Notes under the pieces: generated by a model
Told to the model about the DNA's origin: nothing
What the model saw: only the letters and a program-made list of their open reading frames with translations
Database searches by the model: none
Shown: piece after piece, positions 26,686-34,635 of the stretch
Layout of the letters: each line of letters begins with the position of its first letter
Position numbering within the stretch: position 1 is the first letter of the stretch
Program-made: the position numbers and the translations under genes
Source: CALFXN01 sp964451935
GTDB taxonomy: Bacteria; Synergistota; Synergistia; Synergistales; Aminobacteriaceae
Assembly (NCBI GenBank): GCA_964451935.1
Contig: CAYVKE010000002.1
Span: forward strand, 13,579 to 77,578
Direction: 5' to 3'
DNA length: 64,000 nt

Positions 26686-27967
26686 GGATCGCGTATTCGG
26701 TGTCGGGCGCTCCCGCATAGAAGCTCACGGCTTTCAGCGACTCCGCGGTCGCGCCGCGTTCGGCGGCCTTCCGGAGCTGGGATGACGGCGTCCCTGCCGT
26801 GAAGACGTTCGCGAAGGAGGCCGTGTCGGAGCCCGGATATCCGTGTCCGTTGACCCATCCGAGCGGGTCATGGTCGTAGACCGCCTCGTAGTTCGCCGTC
26901 GCCTCCGTGACGTAGGCCGTTCCGCTCCAGAGCACGCCGCTGTAGTAGGAAATCCGGTAGTAGCCCGCGTCGCCGACATCCGTTCCCCAGCTGTTCTTGA
27001 AGATCCACGCGCCGTCCGCGGGCGGCATGTATCCGGCGCCGTCGTCGCCGCTGACAAGCATGTTTTCCTTCGGGTACGCGTCGTCCCAGCCGACGAGCAG
27101 AACGGCATGGTTCGCTTCGAGCGTTCCCTGTCCCGCGGGATGGTAGAAGGCGTCCTTCGACGCGTTCATGTACCGCGCGAGCGCGTCGTACACGAGAACC
27201 ACGCCCCCGCAGGTCTGAAGCGCCGTCTTCACGTTCTCGACGAACGCCTCGTGGGCCGGGAGGTCGAACTGCTGAAGCCCAAGCGAGGAATACGGACCGC
27301 CAAGATAATACGCATTTTGCAGATGTCGCAGAACCGCTTCGTTTCCTGTCGGGAGACGGTCCGGCGATATCTCGGCGGGGCTGCCTGGGAATGGCCCGTA
27401 GGGGCATTCGTCTTCCGCGACCGGACCGACCCATCGGGCGAGGGCCGCGACGGCCTGCCAGTCCCATCCGCCCTGCTGGAAGACGTTCTGGTTCGGAGCG
27501 TACGGTTGCGCCGGGTCGTTGTCGTAATATTGCTGTGTCGATGTGAATGGCGTCGGCGCCTTGTAGACGTACCACGAAAGATGTTGCGGCGACAGGCTCA
27601 GGGCGTCGCCGCCCTGCGTGAGGATGTTCGATTCGATCGAGGCGAGCGCGGCGTGCGCCCAGCATGTTCCGGCCATTTCCTGGTCGCGGACGGGCGTGAC
27701 GCGGCCCAGGCTCCGCAGGTCGAACGACACGGGGAATGTCGCCGTGCGGGAAAGCGTCTTCCCGAAGACGCGTTTTCCGGCAATATGCGACAGGTCGAGC
27801 GGGCCGGGACGATAGCCCGTCGTTCCGGCCCCGCCGGCGCTTGTGTGTCCGCGCGACTCGAGAAACTCCGGCGCGAGCGGAGCGGAGCGCGACGAAAGCG
27901 CGATTGCGGGCGTGCAGAACAGGCTCACTGCGAGAAGGGGAAGAGCGAAGAATGTGGTCCGTCTCAT
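26686..27967 (-). CDS. N-terminal part of a C1 peptidase (3' end in assembly gap)
   Basis: Partial exported cysteine protease, ~427 residues visible. It has a signal peptide (MRRTTFFALPLLAVSLFC, cleavage near AIA), then ALSSRSAPLAPEFLESRG and the C1A domain. Catalytic Cys is in AGTCWAHAALASIESN, His in EANHAVLLVGWDD and Asn in FKNSWGTDVGDAGYYR. The start of the lectin-like region is cut by the gap. ATG 27967 is chosen because AAGGAGG lies nine bases upstream; the longer frame to 28054 has no ribosome site. It is a close relative of the gene at 29902-31647. Confidence 0.85.
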
Positions 27968-28435
27968 GTTCCCAAACCTCCTTGTGGAATACGTGTCGTG
28001 GAACGGTTTTTTGTTTGCGGGTGATCGCTCCGGTTCAGGGACGGGAACGAGCATCTGTCCGATGTTTCCGGGGCGCTCTTCGGAACGCGGCTAATCGATT
28101 GTATCGACGGGACCGGTCCGGCTGGCGGGTGCATCCCTGAAGAGATGCTTTTTGTAATTGTACAGCGCCGCGTCGGATTTGTGACGACAGCAGCGCGGAT
28201 CGCAACGGAAATCCGACGAATGCTCTTCTTTCGGGAGGAGCCGGACATTCCGGGGTCAAAAAACACGTATTTCGCGTGGTGCGGAGGCGTTGAGGCCGTG
28301 CTGGGCGCAAGAGCCGCGGCGCAGGCGATGGGCCCTGTCGCGAACATTCCATCATATTTTCGGCATGGATTCCATTTTTTCGTACGAATTATGTGATTAT
28401 CTGCTATTATTTCCCTGGGAAAGAGGTGACGCCGG
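27968..28435. other. Divergent intergenic region, 470 bp
   Basis: Lies between the minus-strand peptidase and the plus-strand ATPase. Open frames here have no ribosome sites and look non-coding. The last 80 bp are A+T-rich, suggesting promoters for the ATPase, but no well-spaced -35/-10 pair stands out. Confidence 0.5.
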
Positions 28436-29746
28436 ATGTACCGAAAAGCCATTGAATCGCTCCGGGCATGGAAAAAGTCGCCCAGACGAATTCCGCTTAT
28501 TCTTCGGGGAGGGCGACAGGTCGGCAAGACGTGGCTCATGGAGGAATTCGGCAGGCGCGAGTACGAAACATGCGCCTATATCAATTTCGAGGGCAACGAT
28601 CGCATGCTGCGGCTTTTTTCGGGGGACCTCGACGTGTCGCGGATTCTCTCCGGATTGCGGCTCGAGACGGGATGCGCAATCGATCCGGAAAAGACGCTCA
28701 TCGTCTTCGACGAGATCCAGGCTGTCCCGATGGCGCTGACGAGCCTGAAGTATTTTCAGGAAAACGCGCCGGAGTATCACGTCATTGCCGCGGGATCGCT
28801 TCTTGGCGTCGCGCTGCATCCGGAAACGTCGTTCCCTGTCGGGAAGGTGGATTTTTGCGACATCGCCCCGCTGGATTTTTCGGAGTTCCTGCGGGCGATG
28901 GGGAAAGAAGAATTCCTCTCCGTTCTTGAAAAAGGCGAGTGGGAGATCGTTTCGAGCTTCAGGGACACGTTCGTCGAGCTTCTGAAACAGTATCTGCTTA
29001 TCGGCGGCATGCCGGAAGTCGTGTCGGTCTTTTCCGAGACGCGCGGGTTCGAAGAAGCCCGAGCCATTCAACGGAGAATCCTGGCGGCGTACGAACAGGA
29101 CGTCTCGAAACACGCGCCGAATGAAGCCGTTCCGAGGATCCGAATGCTGTGGAATTCGATCCCTTCCCAGCTCGCCCGCGAAAACAGAAAGTTTCTGTAC
29201 GGGCTTGTTCGCGAGGGGGCCAGGGCGCGTGAATACGAGCTGGCCTTGACATGGCTGATCGATTGCGGATTGGTCCATCGCGTGAAACGGGTGACGAAAC
29301 CCGGAATGCCGCTTCGTGCGTATGAAGAGCTTTCCGCTTTCAAACTGTTCCTTCTCGATGTCGGCCTGCTGTCGGCCATGACGGAGCTTGATCCGAAGAC
29401 GCTGCTTGACGGCAGCCGGATCTTTGAAGAATTCAAAGGGGCGCTGACGGAGCAGTATGTGTTGCAGCAGCTGAAAGCGACGGACGCGCTTCCCGTGAAT
29501 TACTGGTCCGCGGATTCCGGAACGGCCGAGGTGGACTTCGTGATCCAGTCGCACGGCCTCATTGTGCCGGTCGAGGTCAAGGCGGCCGAGAACCTCAAGG
29601 CGAAAAGCCTGAGAGTCTACCGGGAAAAATTCGCGCCGGAAATCAGCGTTCGGACATCATTATCCGATTTTCGCAGGGAAGCCTGGCTGGTCAACATCCC
29701 GCTCTACGGCATTTCGCAGATTCAAAAGCAGATCGGGCGGAGCTGA
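28436..29746 (+). CDS. AAA-family ATPase with DUF4143 domain
   Basis: A 436-aa cytoplasmic protein of the widespread AAA_14 + DUF4143 type. Walker A is LRGGRQVGKTWL (residues ~22-33), Walker B is LIVFDEIQ (~85-92), and a sensor-like IAAGSLLGVAL follows. The DUF4143 half (~195-430) includes the restriction-nuclease-like EVDFVIQ ... VPVEVKAAEN motif. The family often occurs in many copies per genome and is suspected of roles in mobile-element or defence-like functions, but no function is established. It lies alone and opposite to the protease genes around it. GAGGTGA precedes the start. Confidence 0.88.
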   Translation: MYRKAIESLRAWKKSPRRIPLILRGGRQVGKTWLMEEFGRREYETCAYINFEGNDRMLRLFSGDLDVSRILSGLRLETGCAIDPEKTLIVFDEIQAVPMALTSLKYFQENAPEYHVIAAGSLLGVALHPETSFPVGKVDFCDIAPLDFSEFLRAMGKEEFLSVLEKGEWEIVSSFRDTFVELLKQYLLIGGMPEVVSVFSETRGFEEARAIQRRILAAYEQDVSKHAPNEAVPRIRMLWNSIPSQLARENRKFLYGLVREGARAREYELALTWLIDCGLVHRVKRVTKPGMPLRAYEELSAFKLFLLDVGLLSAMTELDPKTLLDGSRIFEEFKGALTEQYVLQQLKATDALPVNYWSADSGTAEVDFVIQSHGLIVPVEVKAAENLKAKSLRVYREKFAPEISVRTSLSDFRREAWLVNIPLYGISQIQKQIGRS

Positions 29747-29820
29747 CGCGCCTGCGCGATTTTCCTCACGAGAAAACACCTTCCCGGGCTTCCATTGCTT
29801 TTCACCGATGCTCTCCGCGT

Positions 29821-29890
29821 CGGTCAATTCCGGCGAAGAGCCGCATGGAACACCTCCCGCGAGGGAGCGTGCGTTCTCCGGAATTGACCG
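29821..29890 (-). repeat. 13-bp inverted repeat enclosing a second hairpin, downstream of a C1 peptidase
   Basis: CGGTCAATTCCGG (29821-29833) and CCGGAATTGACCG (29878-29890) are a perfect inverted pair 44 nt apart. The loop holds a second small hairpin (CTCCC-GCGA-GGGAG). It starts 12 nt after the peptidase stop on the minus strand and lacks a T-run, so it looks more like a branched mRNA 3' structure than a simple terminator. Confidence 0.55.
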
Positions 29891-29901
29891 TTGTAGTGCG
29901 T

Positions 29902-31647
29902 TTATCGCGTTTTCTTTCTCCGATTCAGGAACAGCGGAACAAAGAGAATCAGCGCGAGCGGCGCGAACCCCGCGGCGGTTGAGCACCCGCCGCCGCTTCC
30001 CTTGTCGCCGGGAGTCGGGGTTGCGGTTGCGGTATTCGTGAAGGCCTTGAGGCAGACGCTCATCGTTCCGCCGTGAAGCGGCTGCGCGTCCTCCCACGTC
30101 GTCCCGTCCGCCGAGATATATCCCTGGTCGGCGCTCGCCGTCGCGGCGTCGGAGTACCCCTCGATGGCGTATTCCACCGGAATCGGGAGGTCGTAGCCCG
30201 GCGTCCGGAGGCGGACGACGACGGCGAAGCGCTCGCCGTTTGAAAATGTCGGCGTCGCGGTGATCGCGACCGTGTGGTATCCCGGCGTGTCCAGCGTTCC
30301 CGACTGCGGTCCGGAGACGAGCGTCCCGCTCGTCGGCGCTCCCGCGTCGCCGCCGCGGAAGACGCGAATCATGTACTCGGAGCCGGCGGCCCCGGCGTAG
30401 AAGCTGACGGCCTTCAGCGTTTCATGGGTCGTCCCCTTCGCGCGGGGCGTTCCGAGGGGGAGGGACGGCGATCCCGCCGTGAAGACATTCGCGAAGAACG
30501 CCGTATCGAGGCCCGGATATCCGTGCGAGTTGACCCATCCGAGCGGGTCGTGGTCATAGACCGATTCGTCCGCCGCCGCCTCGTCCGTGACGTAGGCGAT
30601 GCCGTGCTTGAGCACGCGGCTGTAGTAGGAGATCCGGTAATAGCCGGACTCGCCGGCCGCCGTTCCCCAACTGTTCTTGAAGATCCACGCGCCGTCCGCG
30701 GGGGGCGTGTACCCCGCGCCGTCGTCGCCGCTGACGACCATGTTCTCCTTTGGATAGGCGTCGTCCCACCCGACGAGCGTGACCGCGTGGTTGCTGGACG
30801 CGCTTCCCTGTCCGGCGGGCTGGTAGAAGGCGCTGTGCGCCTTGTTCAGGTAGTTCGACAGGGAGCCGTAGGAAAGCGCGAGCGCACCGTAGGTCTGAAG
30901 CGCGGTCTTGACGTTGTCGACGAACGCGGCGTGCGCGGGCAGGTCGAACACCTGTCCCGCGGCTTCGGCCGAACCGGCCAGAAAATGCGCGTGCCGCAAA
31001 AAGCGACGGGCGGGTTCATTCCCGGTCGGAAGCTCGTCTGCGGTGAGTTCGGTCGGGCTGTAGGGGAACGACCCGTACGGGCAGTCCGCCTCGCCGGCGG
31101 GGCCGATCCGGCGTGCGAGGGCCGCGACGGCGAGCCAGTTGCTGCCGCCCTGCTCGAAGACGTTTCTGTTCGGCGGGAACGGTTGCGACTCGTCGCCGTC
31201 GAAGTATTGCTGCGATACCGTGAAGTGGACCGGGGCCCTGTAGACGAACCACGCGAGATGCTTCGGCGACAGGCTCGCCGCGCCGCCACCCTGCGTGAGG
31301 ATGTTCGACTCGATCGAGCCGAGCGGGGCGTGGGCCCAGCACGTTCCCGTCATCTGCTGGTCGCGTACGGGCGTAACGCGGTTCAGGCTCCTGAGGTCGA
31401 ACGAGAGCGGGAAGGTCGCGGTCCGGGAGGCCGAGTCGCCGAACAGCCGGACGCCGTCGAGGTGCGACAGGTCGAGCGGTCCGGGGCGATAGCCGGTCTT
31501 TCCGGCGACCCCCTCGCCGGAAACATGCCCGCGAGACTCCAGAAACTCTGGTGCGAGCGGGGCGGACCGGGATGAAAGCGCGAGCGCCGGAGCGGAGAAC
31601 AGGAGCATCGCCAGGAAAAGGGTCGGAAGGAACGAGAAACGCCGCAT
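29902..31647 (-). CDS. Secreted C1 peptidase with lectin-like domain and Synergist-CTERM tail
   Basis: A 581-aa exported cysteine protease. Signal peptide MRRFSFLPTLFLAMLLFSAPALA, then the shared ALSSRSAPLAPEFLESRGH motif. Catalytic Cys is in TGTCWAHAPLGSIESN, His in SSNHAVTLVGWDD and Asn in FKNSWGTAAGESGYYR. The lectin-like beta region has YMIRVFRGGDAGAPTSGTL and RFAVVVRLRTPGYDLPIP. The tail is GSGGGCSTAAGFAPLALILF followed by NRRKKTR, more basic than in its paralogs. ATG 31647 is chosen: GAGGAGG lies about nine bases upstream, and the next ATG upstream overlaps that site. Confidence 0.9.
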   Translation of the reverse strand: MRRFSFLPTLFLAMLLFSAPALALSSRSAPLAPEFLESRGHVSGEGVAGKTGYRPGPLDLSHLDGVRLFGDSASRTATFPLSFDLRSLNRVTPVRDQQMTGTCWAHAPLGSIESNILTQGGGAASLSPKHLAWFVYRAPVHFTVSQQYFDGDESQPFPPNRNVFEQGGSNWLAVAALARRIGPAGEADCPYGSFPYSPTELTADELPTGNEPARRFLRHAHFLAGSAEAAGQVFDLPAHAAFVDNVKTALQTYGALALSYGSLSNYLNKAHSAFYQPAGQGSASSNHAVTLVGWDDAYPKENMVVSGDDGAGYTPPADGAWIFKNSWGTAAGESGYYRISYYSRVLKHGIAYVTDEAAADESVYDHDPLGWVNSHGYPGLDTAFFANVFTAGSPSLPLGTPRAKGTTHETLKAVSFYAGAAGSEYMIRVFRGGDAGAPTSGTLVSGPQSGTLDTPGYHTVAITATPTFSNGERFAVVVRLRTPGYDLPIPVEYAIEGYSDAATASADQGYISADGTTWEDAQPLHGGTMSVCLKAFTNTATATPTPGDKGSGGGCSTAAGFAPLALILFVPLFLNRRKKTR

Positions 31648-31752
31648 TTGTGTGTGCCTCCTCATAAGGGGGTGAAATAATTGCAAAATATTGTACGGCA
31701 TAAAAGGAGAAACCGATACGCGCCTGAGCGGCGCGGCGTTCCGGGGGATGAC

Positions 31753-31799
31753 GAAAAAGACACAGCCTCCAAATTGCGACGAAGGCTGTGTCTTTTTTA
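31753..31799 (-). terminator. Terminator after the M6 protease gene
   Basis: AAAAAGACACAGCCT / AGGCTGTGTCTTTTTT with a 14-nt loop; T-runs occur on both strands. Confidence 0.8.
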
Positions 31800-31828
31800 A
31801 GCAATGAATCGTCCGGAATTGAAACGGA

Positions 31829-33697
31829 TTACTTCCGGGTCAGGAACAACGGGACGAAGAGCAGCAGCGCGAACGGGGCGAAGACGCCCGCCGAACATCC
31901 GCCGCCGCTGCCTTTGTCCCCGCCGCCGGTGACGGTGGGGGCATTCGTGACGGTCGGGGTGACCGTCGGCGCGATTGTCGTCGTCGGTGTCGGATCTGCG
32001 CCGCCGTTGATGGTGCAAGTCATTGTGTCGCCGCCTGCCGAAATATTCGTGATCGAGATGCCCGACGCCGCGGCTTTGCCGCTTTCGGAGGCGGTCGGCG
32101 ATGTCGGGTAGAAATCGGAGTTCGGCGTGCTTGTCCCGGTGAATGTTCCGTCGCCGACGTAATTCGGGTTCCCGCTGAACCACGTCGTATATTGCGAACC
32201 GCGCGTCTTTGTATCGTCCGTCTTCGCGAGATGGGGGCCGTCGGCCTCCGCAGCCATGCACCCCTGATGGGACCCGGGTTTATATTCATTGAAATCGTTG
32301 CCGTCGCTGAGGCTGCCCGACCCGATCTCTTCGTCGACATGGAGAATCAGCAAGCCGCCGGGAAAACCGGAGAACCCGCCGCCATTCGTGAAACGCTCGA
32401 ACCCTGCGTCCCAGCCGGAGAGGCTGCGGACTTCGACGAGGAAATACTCTGTGGCCCTGTGTCCCGATCCGAGCAGCCTGATCGCGGCGTGCGTTCCGTT
32501 ATACGGTATTCCCAGAGTCACTGCGCCGCTCGATGGCGTCGAGGGCGTCTCCCACCCGAGGTACTGGCGGCACCACGCATCCAGATTGACGGGAGAAGAA
32601 CCCGCCACGGCGTCCGTCACGGCGCCCCAGCTTCCTCCGGCCATGAGGGAGAAGTTCCCGAGTCCCTCGTTGTTTTTCGAGACGTCGTACATATCGGGCA
32701 GCCTGCAGAACTGGTGCCCCAGCTCGTGGCAGATGGTTCCTATCGACATCGGATCCGTCGCATCGTAGTATTCCCCGTTCATGGCCCAGTCTGTGAGAAG
32801 TTTTCCCGCGATGAGCACCTGATGTGTGGGGTCGGATCCGTTCCATGATTCCCATGCATGAGCCCAGACGGACGGGGTGAGTGCCCCGGCGGATTCCTCA
32901 TAGCCCGCGACGATCAGATAGACGCAGAGTTCATCCGGGGTTATTTTCCCGTCCGCGTTCGTGTCGAACGACGCGAAATCGACGCCTGCGGCTGCGGCTT
33001 TGTTGACGACGCTCGTGACGAAAGCGACTTCGTTGAGATGTTCCTGGGTCGAACCGTTGCCGCCGTCGACGTCGATGAATCCGTCGGGGTGATTCCCCGA
33101 ATTCGCATCGCCTGCGACAAGGTTGACCGAGAGCGCGGAAGTTCCGCCCTGGGCCGATTCGATCGTCAGCGTATTTTTGGACTGGTCGGCGTAATACTTC
33201 TTGACGGAATTCGTGTCGCCGAACACTCCGTTGCTGTGGATCGCCGGATCGGTGGCGAGCGCCCGGTTCACGAACCCGACGCGGACCAGCAGAATCTTTC
33301 GGGCGCCCGAAACAGGCTGCGGTGTCCACGTCGCCCCGCGGGACGAGATTTCCGTCGCTCTATCGCGTGCGGTCTCGCGTATCTCGGGGCGCGCGTGCTT
33401 CGTCACGCCGGCAGGCGGCATGACTCCGGTTCTGTAGACGACGCCGGAAGGAACGAGCGTTTCTCCCGATGTGACCGCGAATTCCCAATACCCGGTCGCA
33501 TCGTTCTGTGCAAGGGAATAGCCTTCAGGATTCTCGACCCAGTGCTGCGACTCGTCTCCACGGGTGTACAGGGTGATCCGCGCGCCGTCGGGTTGCCGGA
33601 CGACGATGGGGAAGGGGCTCGCAGGAACGGCCCATGCGTTGGGTGCGCCGAAGGCAAGGAGCAGGAGCGTCAGTACGCAAAGACGATATTTTCTCAA
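31829..33697 (-). CDS. Secreted M6 family (immune inhibitor A-like) metalloprotease with Synergist-CTERM tail
   Basis: A ~622-aa exported zinc protease. Signal peptide (CVLTLLLLAFG, cleavage near AWA); an N-terminal domain ~25-125 (PFPIVVRQPDGARITLYTRGDESQHW); the M6 catalytic domain with the zinc motif ICHELGHQFCRLPDMYD (HExxH) and downstream FSLMAGGSWG like a Met-turn; a beta-rich region; a Thr/Pro linker (TTTIAPTVTPTVT); and tail GSGGGCSAGVFAPFALLLF...TRK. I prefer TTG 33697, with AGGAAGGA about ten bases upstream; ATG 33718 has no ribosome site. The N-terminal domain is the one duplicated in the small protein encoded just upstream, with which it probably shares an operon. Confidence 0.88.
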   Translation of the reverse strand: MRKYRLCVLTLLLLAFGAPNAWAVPASPFPIVVRQPDGARITLYTRGDESQHWVENPEGYSLAQNDATGYWEFAVTSGETLVPSGVVYRTGVMPPAGVTKHARPEIRETARDRATEISSRGATWTPQPVSGARKILLVRVGFVNRALATDPAIHSNGVFGDTNSVKKYYADQSKNTLTIESAQGGTSALSVNLVAGDANSGNHPDGFIDVDGGNGSTQEHLNEVAFVTSVVNKAAAAGVDFASFDTNADGKITPDELCVYLIVAGYEESAGALTPSVWAHAWESWNGSDPTHQVLIAGKLLTDWAMNGEYYDATDPMSIGTICHELGHQFCRLPDMYDVSKNNEGLGNFSLMAGGSWGAVTDAVAGSSPVNLDAWCRQYLGWETPSTPSSGAVTLGIPYNGTHAAIRLLGSGHRATEYFLVEVRSLSGWDAGFERFTNGGGFSGFPGGLLILHVDEEIGSGSLSDGNDFNEYKPGSHQGCMAAEADGPHLAKTDDTKTRGSQYTTWFSGNPNYVGDGTFTGTSTPNSDFYPTSPTASESGKAAASGISITNISAGGDTMTCTINGGADPTPTTTIAPTVTPTVTNAPTVTGGGDKGSGGGCSAGVFAPFALLLFVPLFLTRK

Positions 33698-33749
33698 GAA
33701 ACACACGTCCTTCCTCATGTGATATAGACGAAATACCGCTGTTTCGATT

Positions 33750-34376
33750 TCAGTACCCTGTTTGCGGCGACGGTTTCAGATGAAGCGGCCACCCTTCGGG
33801 GGGCGCTTCATCGGGAATATAGGGGATTCCCGAAGGTGCGAGAACGACGACGAGTCTTCTGACCGCATACTCCCAAAAACCGCTCTTGGGGTTCTGTATG
33901 ACCGAATAGCCGTCTTTCGTTTCCGTCCAATGGAGGCGCTCATCTCCCTTCTGAACGAGCGTGATGGTCTTCCCGTCCGGTTGCTGCGCCCGGAACGGGA
34001 ACGGACTTGCAGGCGCACGCGCGGAACCGCGCGCAGCCGTATCCGGGTGGAAACGCATCGGCTTCAGGTGTTTCGGAATTCGGGGAGAAGGCGGAATGTC
34101 CGCGGTGACGACGATTCCGGAAGGGACGAGGTCGACGGAACGCATGTCCTTCAACGCGTATTCCCAGTAGCCGCTCCCGGAGTTTTTCACCACGGTGTAT
34201 CCCTCCGGCGTTTCCGTCCAGCGGGCGGACTCGTCTCCTTTTTGAATGACGCGTATCTTCGTTCCATCGGGCTGAATCGCGTCCGACGGGAACGGACCCG
34301 CCGGAACGGCCCATGTCGGCGCGCCGGCGCAGAAAAAAAACAGCAGGCACAGGAAAATTCCCTTTTCGACGCTCAC
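33750..34376 (-). CDS. Small exported protein made of two tandem M6-protease prodomain-like repeats
   Basis: A 208-aa protein with a signal peptide (GIFLCLLFFFCAGA, cleavage near TWA). The rest is two copies of one ~80-90-residue domain: PFPSDAIQPDGTKIRVIQKGDESARW ... ETPEGYTVVKN ... GYWEYA ... LVPSGIVV ... KHLKP, and again PFPFRAQQPDGKTITLVQKGDERLHW ... ETKDGYSVIQN ... GFWEYA ... LAPSGIPY ... LHLKP. Both match the N-terminal domain of the M6 protease encoded 50 nt downstream. No catalytic motif and no sorting tail. By analogy with free-standing propeptide inhibitors it may inhibit or help fold the protease; this is inference. The start is GTG, with GGAGG ten bases upstream. Confidence 0.8.
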   Translation of the reverse strand: MSVEKGIFLCLLFFFCAGAPTWAVPAGPFPSDAIQPDGTKIRVIQKGDESARWTETPEGYTVVKNSGSGYWEYALKDMRSVDLVPSGIVVTADIPPSPRIPKHLKPMRFHPDTAARGSARAPASPFPFRAQQPDGKTITLVQKGDERLHWTETKDGYSVIQNPKSGFWEYAVRRLVVVLAPSGIPYIPDEAPPEGWPLHLKPSPQTGY

Positions 34377-34557
34377 TCCGGAACCGCCTCCGTCTCATTT
34401 TTTGGTGTGGTCGGTTCACGCTCTGACATAACGCAATCGTATGATAACAAAATAATCTTAAGATCGCTATGGCGTCTATGCGCTATTCGACGGCCGCGTT
34501 CTTTGGGGCGTTTGCGCCATTTCGTTTCGCGGCAAGGAATTCCCGCGGCGGTTCCGC

Positions 34558-34596
34558 TTCAAAAAAAAAACGCCTCATCGGGAGACGATGAGGCGC
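34558..34596 (-). terminator. Rho-independent terminator after a C1 peptidase
   Basis: GCGCCTCATCG / CGATGAGGCG with a 5-nt loop and a ten-T run on the minus strand. Confidence 0.92.
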
Positions 34597-34635
34597 CGGA
34601 CAGACGATATTACGTATGAACCCGGAGCAGGGAGC

